Position numbers and translations under genes: made by a program
Notes under the pieces: model-generated
The model's input: the letters and a program-made list of their open reading frames with translations, nothing else
Told to the model about the DNA's origin: nothing
The model's database searches: none
In this document: in pieces, positions 41,632 to 49,985 of the stretch
Layout of the letters: the number at the start of each line of letters is the position of its first letter
How positions within the stretch are numbered: the stretch's first letter is position 1
NCBI GenBank assembly: GCA_963674955.2
Contig: CAXXKR010000001.1
Span: forward strand, 868,001 to 932,000
From: G963674955 sp963674955
Lineage (GTDB): Bacteria > Desulfobacterota > Desulfovibrionia > Desulfovibrionales > Desulfovibrionaceae
Direction: 5' to 3'
DNA length: 64,000 nucleotides

Positions 41632-43407
41632 TCAATAGGCCATTTGTCCGTATGGATTCCGATACCTGCCCGTGCCGTAGTATCTGCCCGGTCCGGGATC
41701 AAAGCCGTTGAGGACCGCGCCCAGCAGGTTGCCGCCTGCCCGCGAGACGGCCTTCGCCGCCTCCTCGGCATCCCCGCGTCTTGTGGCGTTGGCCCCGAGC
41801 ACCATGACCACTCCGTCGGCCAGCCCGGCCAGCAGCTGGGTGTCGGTGACCGCGTTTACGGGCGGCGTGTCCAGGATCACGACATGGTAGTTCTTTCTCA
41901 GGGACCGGATCAGCGCGGCCATTTTTTTGGAGCCCAGCAGTTCCGAGGGGTTCGGGGGGACAGGCCCGGCAGGGAGCACGTCAAGTTCGCCCAGTCCGGG
42001 CCGTTTGATCAGGCCGTTTCCGCCTTGCAGTGAACCGTCGAGTATGTTTGACACGCCCCGGTCGTTGTCCTGGCCGAACAGGTCGTGAAGCCTTGGTTTC
42101 CTGAGATCGCAGTCCACAATGAGCACCTTTTTGCCTGTCTGGGCCATTGCGGCCGCGATGTTGGCGCTGGTCAGGGTCTTCCCTTCCTTCTGTCCCGGGC
42201 TGGTGACCAGGACCACCTGCGGCGGCCCTTTGGCCGTTGAAAAGTCGATGCTGGTTCTGATTCTTTTGCAGGCCTCGCCGGACGGGGATTGCGGACGGTT
42301 GTGGACGATTATCTCGGGATGGTCGAATTCCGCTTCGGCCTTTTGATTGATTCTCGGCAGCACCCCCAGAAGCGGCAAATCCAGCTCCCTGTCGACCTGC
42401 TCTGGATCGGCTATGGTGTCGTCCACTCGCTCGCTGAAAAAAGCGGCTGCCGTCCCGGAAAGCAGTCCAAAGAGCAGACTCAGGAAAATCACGGTTTTTT
42501 TCGGTGGAAACCAGGGGTCCGGGGTGCTTTCCGCAACATCCACCACCCGCACGTTTCCCGATTCTATGTCCTTGGCCAGGGCTGTCTCCATGTGCCGATG
42601 AAACAGTAGATCGTAGACGCGTCGGGCGTTTTCGGTTTCCCTGGCCAGAATCTGATGTTCGGCGTAGCGGTCGCTCCATTTTGGGTCGGAAGGCTTCAAT
42701 CCCTTGAGATCCTCCTCGTGCGCCTTTAGCTTGAGCTCCCATTCCTCCAGCTTGGCCCGCTCGGTGGTTATGCGGTTGTCCAGCCATTTGACGGCGTCAT
42801 TCACCGCCGCCAGCCGGACGCCCCTGTTGTAGTCCATGTAGGCCGAGGCCACTGCGTTGGCCGCGCGTGCGGAAAGGCCGGGGTCTCCGGAATCAAAGGA
42901 TACGTCCACCAGCCTGCTGTTGGCTATGGGCTTCACGCTTACGCGCCCGATGAAATTATCGACCATGCGATAGCCGTCTTCGGCGGCGGGGCGGTCGGAG
43001 GACAAGGCAAAGGTGGATTCAAGCCTGCCTAGCAATTCCCCGATTCCGCCGGTCATCAGCCTGTTTTTCTCGTCGGGGGTAAAGGCCTTCATGGCCTGGC
43101 GGGCAATTATCCGGCTTTCAATAATCTTGTACTGGGTCTGGTAGTAGTCGTCCGCCGAGGAATGCATGGGCGCCACTTCCTGCAGCGAGAGCACGACCGG
43201 GTCGTCGCGTTCGATGATCAGGCGGGTTGTGGACCTGTACAGAGGCGTGATCATGAAGGCTGCGCTCAGGCCTATGCAAAGGAAAAAGGCAAGCCAAAGC
43301 GCCATGACCCAGCGGCGCTTCAGGAGTATGTGCAATACTTCCCGCGGGCCGCGTTCGAGCGGTGTCCGGGACGGGCGGGTCAAGGCGCGGGATTGGCTTA
43401 GGCTCAT
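41632..43407 (-). CDS. Polysaccharide co-polymerase / bacterial tyrosine autokinase (Wzc-type)
   Basis: 591 residues. The Wzz domain has spans at about 33-53 (WVMALWLAFFLCIGLSAAFM) and near 310-330, with coiled coil about 205-265. The C-terminal BY-kinase shows Walker A TSPGQKEGKTLTSANIA, Walker A' VLIVDCDLRKPRLH and Walker B VVILDTPPVN. The terminal tyrosine cluster (RYYGTGRYRNPYGQMAY, five Tyr) is the autophosphorylation tail. Regulates chain length and export of a capsule/exopolysaccharide. Follows a small secreted-protein gene by 8 bases. Confidence 0.93.
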   Translation of the reverse strand: MSLSQSRALTRPSRTPLERGPREVLHILLKRRWVMALWLAFFLCIGLSAAFMITPLYRSTTRLIIERDDPVVLSLQEVAPMHSSADDYYQTQYKIIESRIIARQAMKAFTPDEKNRLMTGGIGELLGRLESTFALSSDRPAAEDGYRMVDNFIGRVSVKPIANSRLVDVSFDSGDPGLSARAANAVASAYMDYNRGVRLAAVNDAVKWLDNRITTERAKLEEWELKLKAHEEDLKGLKPSDPKWSDRYAEHQILARETENARRVYDLLFHRHMETALAKDIESGNVRVVDVAESTPDPWFPPKKTVIFLSLLFGLLSGTAAAFFSERVDDTIADPEQVDRELDLPLLGVLPRINQKAEAEFDHPEIIVHNRPQSPSGEACKRIRTSIDFSTAKGPPQVVLVTSPGQKEGKTLTSANIAAAMAQTGKKVLIVDCDLRKPRLHDLFGQDNDRGVSNILDGSLQGGNGLIKRPGLGELDVLPAGPVPPNPSELLGSKKMAALIRSLRKNYHVVILDTPPVNAVTDTQLLAGLADGVVMVLGANATRRGDAEEAAKAVSRAGGNLLGAVLNGFDPGPGRYYGTGRYRNPYGQMAY

Positions 43408-43415
43408 GAAATTAC

Positions 43416-43826
43416 CTACCCGGAGGGGCTGAAGCCTGCGCCGTCTTCGCTGAGGCCGGTGAATGTTTTTCTGTTCTCAAGGCCCACGACCACGTCGGTC
43501 ACGGCCTTGGCTATGCTTACCGATTGTTTCGGTGTCGTGGCGGCGACGGCGGAAGCGATGGCCGATGATTTTGAGGGAACCGCCGCAGCCACCGCAGCGG
43601 CAATGCGCGGAGCAGACGATGGGGCCATTCGGCTGGCCGTGACGGCGATGTCCGGCGCATGCCCTGGATGGCTGCATGCCAGTTGGGCCGAGGCCGCTTC
43701 AAGGCTCATGCCCAGGGAGGTGAGTGTGTGCAGGTCGCCGTTCCAGCTTTGGGCTTGGGCCGCGAAATGCAAGGCCGGGATTGTCAGGGTGAGCGTCAGG
43801 AAGGCTGTGGCGAGTTTGCTGGTCAT
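43416..43826 (-). CDS. Small secreted Ala/Ser-rich protein
   Basis: 136 residues. Signal peptide 1-25 (FLTLTLTIPALHFAAQAQS). Mature protein has repeated A(I/V)AxxVxxxxPxxSxxIAxAV units (RIAAAVAAAVPSKSSAIASAVA, then SVSIAKAVTDVVVG). No known family. It lies just before the tyrosine-kinase gene with an 8-base gap, so it may be an exopolysaccharide-associated or periplasmic accessory protein; this is inference from position. Confidence 0.62.
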   Translation of the reverse strand: MTSKLATAFLTLTLTIPALHFAAQAQSWNGDLHTLTSLGMSLEAASAQLACSHPGHAPDIAVTASRMAPSSAPRIAAAVAAAVPSKSSAIASAVAATTPKQSVSIAKAVTDVVVGLENRKTFTGLSEDGAGFSPSG

Positions 43827-43842
43827 GATGTTCACCGCATAA

Positions 43843-44274
43843 TCAGGAATCCGGATGCGCCTTGCGGATATTGTAGACTGCCCGGCCTTCGGCGAGATGG
43901 ATTTCCGGTTCGTTTTCGGCAAAAACAATGGTGTGCACGTTGCCGACCCTGTTGCCGTGGAGCTTTACGCGTGATTCGGCCACCAGGCCGCAGTTGCAGG
44001 CCGGTTTGAGATAGTCCACGCGCAGGTCGATGGTGGAAATGCGGTCATTGATGCCGGAAGCCGCCCAGACCGCGAACCCGCCGCAGGTGTCGACCAGGGT
44101 GGAAATGACCCCGCCGTGGATGGCCCCGCGCCTGGAATCGCCCACCAGTTGAGAGGAAAAGGGGATGGTCAGACTGCAGATGCCCGGTTCCAGGGTGAGC
44201 AGCCTGATGCCAATGTGTTTGTTGAAGGGAATGCCGTTTTCGATAAGATCCTTGAATGCATCGTGGTCGGTCAT
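43843..44274 (-). CDS. PaaI-type hotdog thioesterase
   Basis: 143 residues, one hotdog domain. Signature GDSRRGAIHGGVISTLVDTCGGFAVW with the conserved HGG and catalytic acid in the helix, then STIDLRVDYLKPA. Hydrolyses acyl- or aryl-CoA thioesters. The pathway is unknown; no CoA genes are nearby. Confidence 0.9.
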   Translation of the reverse strand: MTDHDAFKDLIENGIPFNKHIGIRLLTLEPGICSLTIPFSSQLVGDSRRGAIHGGVISTLVDTCGGFAVWAASGINDRISTIDLRVDYLKPACNCGLVAESRVKLHGNRVGNVHTIVFAENEPEIHLAEGRAVYNIRKAHPDS

Positions 44275-44658
44275 GAAGCGGCTCTCGGTTCAGTTTGGGC
44301 AAGTTTAGGGTCAGGATAATACAGTTTGAACTGTCATCGCGTATTTGATTCTGTTAATGCTATATTTTATGAAAATTTAAATTAAAAAACAAGTGTGGTT
44401 TGCTCTTTCTAATGAGTAAATTATACGTCAACACACAATTTAGCGGTATGTTCCGGCTACTGGCAGATTATTGTTTATGTACTGTGGAGAGCCATCTGTT
44501 CATATTTGAAATGCCCATATGGCCCATAGCCAGGGATCGTATCAGGCAGCATTTTGTTTGTTCATCAGGTTATGATGTCGATCAGTTATTCCGATTGTGT
44601 ATTTTCTGGACAGCCTTGGGCCTCGGTTGTAATGTCCCTCCTCTCAATCGAGGTTAAA
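44275..44658. other. Intergenic region upstream of rarD
   Basis: About 380 bases, AT-rich from 44330 to 44420. No gene, terminator or known RNA element could be supported. Confidence 0.5.
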
Positions 44659-45561
44659 ATGAAGACCACACGCTATTCTTCGGGCCTGATTATGGCCGCC
44701 TCCGCTTTTCTCATCTGGGGAATTCTGCCTGTCTACTGGAAGGCCGTGAAAACGGTTCCGCCCATTGAGGTGCTTTGCCACCGCATGGTCTGGTCCGTTC
44801 CCTTCACCGCCCTGCTCATCACTTTCCAGGGCCGTTGGCGCGAAACCCTTGGCGCGGTCATGAACAGGAAGACGGCGGCCATGCTTTTGCTCAGCGGCAG
44901 CCTGGTCGGAGGGAATTGGTATCTCTACATCTGGGCCGTGAACACCGGCCATGTGGTGGAATCAAGCCTGGGCTACTTCATCAATCCCCTGGTCAATGTC
45001 CTGCTGGGCTACCTGTTTTTCCGCGACAGGCTCAAGCCCATCCAGTGCGTGGCCATCGGTTTGGCCGCCCTGGGCGTGGGCTATTCCGTGGTGGGCTACG
45101 GCTCGGTGCCCTGGATATCCCTGACCCTGGCCTTTTCCTTCGGACTGTACGGGCTGGTGCGCAAGCTGGTGCGCATCGAGTCCCTGCCTGGGCTGTTCTG
45201 CGAGACTTTCTTCATGGGGATTCCGGCCGGTGCATATCTTTTTTATCATTGGGCCAACGGGACCGGTGCGCTGTTTTCCCTGTCTCCCGGGATAGACGTT
45301 CTGCTTATCGGCGCCGGGGCCGTGACCTCCATTCCTTTGGTCCTCTTCGCCACCGGAGCCAGGCGCATCACGCTGACGACTTTGGGCATCCTGCAATATG
45401 TCGCTCCGACCTGCATGTTCCTGCTTGGAGTCCTGTTGTATGGAGAACCATTCGATACCCAGCGGCTCATCGCCTTTTTGTTCATTTGGGCCGGGGTGGG
45501 CGTATACGTGTTCGACGGCGTGAGAAGCATGAGTTTGGCGCATCGGAAAAGGTCCGGCTGA
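44659..45561 (+). CDS. rarD: EamA-family transporter RarD
   Basis: 300 residues, ten spans. RarD-specific text: FLIWGILPVYWKAVKTVPPIEVLCHRMVWS, NWYLYIWAVNTGHVVESSLGYFINPL, and PLVLFATGARRITLTTLGILQYVAPT. Proposed chloramphenicol-sensitivity/DMT exporter; the substrate is unproven. Confidence 0.92.
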   Translation: MKTTRYSSGLIMAASAFLIWGILPVYWKAVKTVPPIEVLCHRMVWSVPFTALLITFQGRWRETLGAVMNRKTAAMLLLSGSLVGGNWYLYIWAVNTGHVVESSLGYFINPLVNVLLGYLFFRDRLKPIQCVAIGLAALGVGYSVVGYGSVPWISLTLAFSFGLYGLVRKLVRIESLPGLFCETFFMGIPAGAYLFYHWANGTGALFSLSPGIDVLLIGAGAVTSIPLVLFATGARRITLTTLGILQYVAPTCMFLLGVLLYGEPFDTQRLIAFLFIWAGVGVYVFDGVRSMSLAHRKRSG

Positions 45562-45592
45562 ATCGGTTCATGACAGGGTGGTGTTGCCGACC

Positions 45593-46477
45593 ATGTTTGA
45601 ATTAAGATTTGGATTCCTTCCTGTTTGGATAATTTTGCTTGTCCTCATCCACTGTGCCGCGTTTCCGGCTCACGCCCAGGGCGAGGGCTGGCGTTGGAAG
45701 AATCCCATCCCCAACGCCAAAAGACTTGTCGCCGCCTGCAATAGCGGCGAGGCGGTCGTGGCTGTCGGCTATGACGGAGAGATCGCAGTAAGTTCGCTGG
45801 GCCGTGGAAAATGGAGCGCCAGGGAATCCGGCACCAGTGATCTGTTGCTGGGGGTCTGGGGCAACGGCAGGGTCGTGGTGGCCGTGGGCAACAACGGCAT
45901 CGTGGTCAGGAGCCTGGACAACGGCTGCGCCTGGAGCCCCGAGCAAAGCGGAGTACGTGTTCCCCTGATGGGCGTTTGGGGCGGCAAATCACGGATTCTG
46001 GCTGTGGGCTGGCAAGGCGTGATCATAAAAAGTTCGGACAACGGCCGGACTTGGTTCCAAAAGGAAAGCGGAGTGGACAGCGTCCTGATGGGCATATGGG
46101 GTCGCCCAGGCAGGGACGGATCAGTCGTCGCCGTGGGCGCGGACGGGGTCGTGGTCCTGAGCCGCGACCTGGGCGAAAGCTGGCGGCTGGTGGAGAGCGG
46201 CACGAAGCGGACCCTGATGGACATATGGGGAAACGGGAATCGGGCCATTGCAGTGGGCGAGGGGGGCTTGATCCTGCTCAGCGTTGACGGCGGCGAAAGC
46301 TGGAAGCGGATTGAAAGCGGCACCACCGAGTCCCTGCACGCAGTGTGGGGCGCGGGATCGTTTGTGAACGTCACTGGAACAGGTTGCGTGCTCACCAGCC
46401 TGGACGGCGGCCTGACCTGGACCCCGCAGGATGGCTCCGGGCCTGAAATGGGGCCGGAAAAGGCAGCCCGGCCTTAA
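45593..46477 (+). CDS. Secreted six-repeat beta-propeller (YCF48/BNR-like) protein
   Basis: 294 residues; ATG 45593 gives a signal peptide 1-28 (ILLVLIHCAAFPAHA). Six tandem units of about 40 residues with the pattern AVGxxGxIxxSxDxGxxWxxxxSGxxxxLxxVWG (AVGNNGIVVRSLDNGCAW; AVGWQGVIIKSSDNGRTW; AVGADGVVVLSRDLGESW; AVGEGGLILLSVDGGESW). This predicts a six-bladed photosystem-assembly/BNR-type propeller in the periplasm or outside. No sialidase active-site set is seen. The stop overlaps the convergent SPOR gene by 3 bases. Confidence 0.8.
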   Translation: MFELRFGFLPVWIILLVLIHCAAFPAHAQGEGWRWKNPIPNAKRLVAACNSGEAVVAVGYDGEIAVSSLGRGKWSARESGTSDLLLGVWGNGRVVVAVGNNGIVVRSLDNGCAWSPEQSGVRVPLMGVWGGKSRILAVGWQGVIIKSSDNGRTWFQKESGVDSVLMGIWGRPGRDGSVVAVGADGVVVLSRDLGESWRLVESGTKRTLMDIWGNGNRAIAVGEGGLILLSVDGGESWKRIESGTTESLHAVWGAGSFVNVTGTGCVLTSLDGGLTWTPQDGSGPEMGPEKAARP

Positions 46478-47510
46478 TTTTGAAAAGGCACCGGCTGGCA
46501 GTACTTCTCGCCCTTTGCTTTCAGTTCGCGGCATAATTCCCTTGCCGCTGTCTTGTCGGCCACCGGACCAAGTATCAGCCTGTAATAGATTCCCTTTTTT
46601 GAACCGAGATCCGTTCGTTGGCAGTGTGCCCGATGTCCTTGAGCAGCGCCGGATATTTCTTCGATATCCTGTCATAGCCCTGGTCGGCCTGGGATGCCTG
46701 CCTGAAAGAGTAGAGGTGCACTCCGTATTGTCCGGGACCGGGTTTTATCGCCGGTGCCGGAGCGGCGGCCAGTGCCTTTTCCTGTTCCTTTTTCATGTTT
46801 GCGGCGGCAAGCCTGAGCTCGAAAGTCTTTTCCCTGTTGGGATTTACGGCAATGGATTTGTCAAAGTCGGCGATTGCCTCGTCCGGCTTGCCCAGGGCCA
46901 GCCAGACCTTGCCTCGGCCATAATACAAATGTTCGGCGTTGCGGTTGTATTTGATCGCCGAGTTGTAGTCGGAAAGGGCCTTGGCCTGATTGCCTTCCTT
47001 GACCTGAACCTCGGCCCGTTCCCGCAGGAATTCGGAATTGGCCGGGTCAAGCTCCACGGCCGTGTTCAGGTCCGCCATGGCGGGGCCGAGGAGATTCTTC
47101 TGTGAATAGGCGGCGCCTCTGCGCCAATAGGCGTTGGCATGGCCGTCCTTGAGCTCGATGCACTTGTCGAAGTCCGCAATGGCCTTGTCCATGTTTCCCT
47201 TTTGGACCCAGAGCTTGCCCCTGTCGTAAAAGATGTAGGCGCCTGCTGGGTTGAGGGCTGCAGCCTTGTCCATGTTGGTCAGGGCCAGATCAAGGTTGCC
47301 CTTTTCGGCCCAGGACATGGCCGTCTTGAAATAGGATGCCGCAGCTATGGAGTCCTTCAGGTCCACCTTGCCTTTGGCCGGGACCGCACCCGGTTCGGTG
47401 TCTTCAACGATGGGCACGGACACTGATCCGGCTGAAGCGGTTTGGGCCGCCGGAAACGCGCCGCAGGCAAGCAGGAAAAAAGTCGCAAGGGCGATGATCG
47501 TATTTTTCAT
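46474..47510 (-). pseudogene. TPR-SPOR periplasmic protein with a frameshift in the SPOR domain
   Basis: The intact part (47510-46575) has a signal peptide (LATFFLLACGAFPAA), then about five TPR units (AYIFYDRGKLWVQKGNMDKA, ANAYWRRGAAYSQKN, AEHLYYGRGKVWLALGKPDEA). The SPOR domain starts GQYGVHLYSFRQASQADQ but the frame stops early. Continuing in the -1 frame from the AAAAAAG run gives KKGIYYRLILGPVADKTAAR ... LKAKGEKYCQPVPF, a normal SPOR ending, with stop at 46474-46476. Either a one-base deletion, an assembly error, or slippage. Confidence 0.8.
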
Positions 47511-47666
47511 GGCCTAACCATTTTCTTTTTAAAGAGTTTGGGCTTGATAAATCGAGTCCTGTTTCATCTGGACTTTATCCTGTAATTGCGCATGTTCGCA
47601 AGGGGGTTGAAAATCAGGCGACCGCCCCGGCTCCGAGAGTGGACAACGGCCGCCCGGATAGGTCGG

Positions 47667-48398
47667 TCAGGCGTGTGAAACGACCATGCTCAGGAATTTT
47701 TTCGTGCGCTCGTTTTTGGGGTTGGTGAAGAATTCATCCGGCTCGTTTTCTTCAACGATAACACCGCCATCAACAAGTATGACCCTGTCGGCAACCTCGC
47801 GGGCAAAACCCATTTCATGGGAGACCACGACCATGGTCATGCCGTCGCGGGCCAGCTTCTTCATGACGTCCAGGACCTCGCCGACAAGCTCGGGGTCTAG
47901 GGCCGAGGTCGGCTCGTCAAAGAGCATGACCTTGGGGCGCATGGCCAGGCAGCGTGCGATTGCCACGCGTTGCTTCTGTCCGCCGGACAGCTGGTCCGGG
48001 TAGGCCCCGGCCTTGTCGGACAGGCCGACTTTGTCCAGGGTTCTGAGGCCGATTTTTTCAGCCTCGGCCTTGGCCATGTGTCGGACCTTGCGAAGGCCGA
48101 GGGTCACGTTGCTCAGTACGGTCATGTGCGGGAAGAGGTTGAACTGCTGAAAGACCATTCCGGCTTCGCTGCGCACCAGGTTGATGTCCGTGTTCTTGTC
48201 AGTGAGGTCCAGGCCCTCCATGGTGACCCGGCCGGAGGTGATTTCCTCCAATCTGTTCAGGCAACGCAGGAGGGTGCTTTTTCCGGAACCGGAAGGTCCG
48301 AGGATGACCACCACTTCGCCTTTCTTGACATGCAGGTCGATGCCCTTGAGGACTTCTAGCGTACCGAATTTCTTGTGTAGGTTCTCAATCCTGATCAT
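47667..48398 (-). CDS. glnQ: Polar amino-acid ABC importer, ATP-binding protein
   Basis: 243 residues, canonical GlnQ/HisP type: Walker A GPSGSGKSTLLRCLN, Q-loop FQQFNLFPHMTVLSN, signature LSGGQKQRVAIARCL, Walker B VMLFDEPTSALDPE, switch His in VVSHEMGFA, and C-terminal NPKNERTKKFLS. Last gene of an operon kamA-glnH-glnP-glnQ. Confidence 0.94.
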   Translation of the reverse strand: MIRIENLHKKFGTLEVLKGIDLHVKKGEVVVILGPSGSGKSTLLRCLNRLEEITSGRVTMEGLDLTDKNTDINLVRSEAGMVFQQFNLFPHMTVLSNVTLGLRKVRHMAKAEAEKIGLRTLDKVGLSDKAGAYPDQLSGGQKQRVAIARCLAMRPKVMLFDEPTSALDPELVGEVLDVMKKLARDGMTMVVVSHEMGFAREVADRVILVDGGVIVEENEPDEFFTNPKNERTKKFLSMVVSHA

Positions 48399-48434
48399 GA
48401 ATCAAATCTCGCTGGTTGTCGTTTTTCGGCCCCT

Positions 48435-49109
48435 TTAGCGGGCCGATCCGATCTGCATGCGTTTTTCCAGCATACGCAGCAGCTTGGCGATGGTCATGGT
48501 CATGACCAGATACATAAGGGCCACGGTCATCCAGACTTCGAAGGAGCGAAAGTTGACTGCGATGATCTCCTGGCCCTGGCGGGTCAGTTCTCCCACGCCG
48601 ATGACCACCAGAAGGGACGTGTCCTTGAGGCTGATGATGAACTGGTTGCCCAGGGGCGGGATCATGCGTTTGAAGGCCTGGGGCCAGATGACGTAGAGCA
48701 TGGCCTGAAAATTGGTGAGCCCGATGGAGCGGGCGGCTTCGGTCTGGCCCACGTTGATGGACTGGACCGCGCCGCGGACGATTTCCGCGATATATGCCCC
48801 GGAGTTCACGGCAATGGCCACTATGCCTGCGGTCAGCGGCGGCACTCGCATGCCGAGCGCCAGGGGCAGGCCGAAGTAGAGGAACATGACCTGGACCATG
48901 AGGGGGGTGCCCCGTATGGATTCGATGTAGATGTTGGCCGCGCTGTTGAAAATTTTGTTTTTGGAAAGCTTGCCCATTCCGGCAAGGGCTCCCATCAGAA
49001 AACCGAAGACCAGGCCCACCAGGGTGATGTAGATGGTCAGTTCGACCCCTTTCATCAGCACCGGGACCGATTCCCACATGACGCCAGCTTCAAAGTTGAA
49101 TTGAGTCAT
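48435..49109 (-). CDS. glnP: Polar amino-acid ABC importer, permease
   Basis: 224 residues. HEQRo-family permease: VLMKGVELTIYITLVGL near the start, YIESIRGTPLMVQVMFLYFGLP, and EAA loop AARSIGLTNFQAMLYVIWPQAFKRMIPPLGNQ. About five spans. Lies between binding-protein and ATPase genes. Confidence 0.94.
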   Translation of the reverse strand: MTQFNFEAGVMWESVPVLMKGVELTIYITLVGLVFGFLMGALAGMGKLSKNKIFNSAANIYIESIRGTPLMVQVMFLYFGLPLALGMRVPPLTAGIVAIAVNSGAYIAEIVRGAVQSINVGQTEAARSIGLTNFQAMLYVIWPQAFKRMIPPLGNQFIISLKDTSLLVVIGVGELTRQGQEIIAVNFRSFEVWMTVALMYLVMTMTIAKLLRMLEKRMQIGSAR

Positions 49110-49199
49110 AGTCGATGTTGTTTTGTTAAGGGGCGGACGTTTCCGTCCGCCCCGGTTTGGTCAAGCAGGGGGTTGTTCAACCCGGACTTGGCGGAATCC

Positions 49200-49946
49200 T
49201 TACTTGGGGTCGGTGCCGAACCACTTCTTGTAGATTTCGGCGTAGGTGCCGTTTTCCATCAGCTTCAGGATGGCGATGCTGGACTTCTCGGCCAGGGGGC
49301 TGCCCTGGGGAAAGGCGATGCCGTAGGACTGGCCCATGTACAGGGGACCAACGACCTTGGTTTTGCCTTTGCCTGCGGTCTGGGAGTAGTAGAGCACTGC
49401 CGGGGAGTCGAAGAGAACCGCGTCCGCGCCGCCGGTGTCGAGTTCCATGTAGGCGCCGTCGATGTTGGGATAGAGCTTCACTTCCTTGGCCTGGGCGTTC
49501 TTGTTCACGAAGTCGGCGCTTGTGGTGCCGAGCTTGGTGGCCACGTTCTTGCCCTTGAGGTCTTCAAGGGATTTGATGTTCTGCTCGTCGGCCCGGACCA
49601 GGATGATCAGACCCGCGTCGTAGTAGGGATAGGCGAAGTCCACGACTTCCTCGCGTTCGGACTTGATGGTCATGGCGGCGATGGCCACGTCGATGTTGCC
49701 GGTCTGCAAGGCGGGGATCAGGCCGTTGAAGTCCATGGGCTGGAGGTCATACTCCACGCCGATTTCCTTGGCGATGGCGGCCCAGAAATCAATGTCGAAG
49801 CCGACGTATTTTCCGTCCTGTTTGAATTCAAAGGGCATGAAGTTCGTGTCGCAACCGACAACGAGCTTGTCTCCGGCCAGGGCGGAGCCCGCGAAGAAGG
49901 TCATGCACATTGTCAGTAGTGAAAGGGCAGCAATAAGTTTCTTCAT
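49200..49946 (-). CDS. glnH: Polar amino-acid ABC importer, periplasmic binding protein
   Basis: 248 residues. Signal peptide 1-25 (ends GSALA). SBP_bac_3 fold: KLVVGCDTNFMPFEFKQDGKYVGFDIDFW, the Arg-containing AAMTIKSEREEVVDFAYPYYDAG that binds the ligand carboxylate, and YGIAFPQGSPL. Similar to glutamine-binding GlnH. It is 39 bases after the kamA stop and probably cotranscribed. Confidence 0.92.
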   Translation of the reverse strand: MKKLIAALSLLTMCMTFFAGSALAGDKLVVGCDTNFMPFEFKQDGKYVGFDIDFWAAIAKEIGVEYDLQPMDFNGLIPALQTGNIDVAIAAMTIKSEREEVVDFAYPYYDAGLIILVRADEQNIKSLEDLKGKNVATKLGTTSADFVNKNAQAKEVKLYPNIDGAYMELDTGGADAVLFDSPAVLYYSQTAGKGKTKVVGPLYMGQSYGIAFPQGSPLAEKSSIAILKLMENGTYAEIYKKWFGTDPK

Positions 49947-49985
49947 CTTTCCTCCAATTCCTATACGTTTTGGGTTTCTTTGCCT

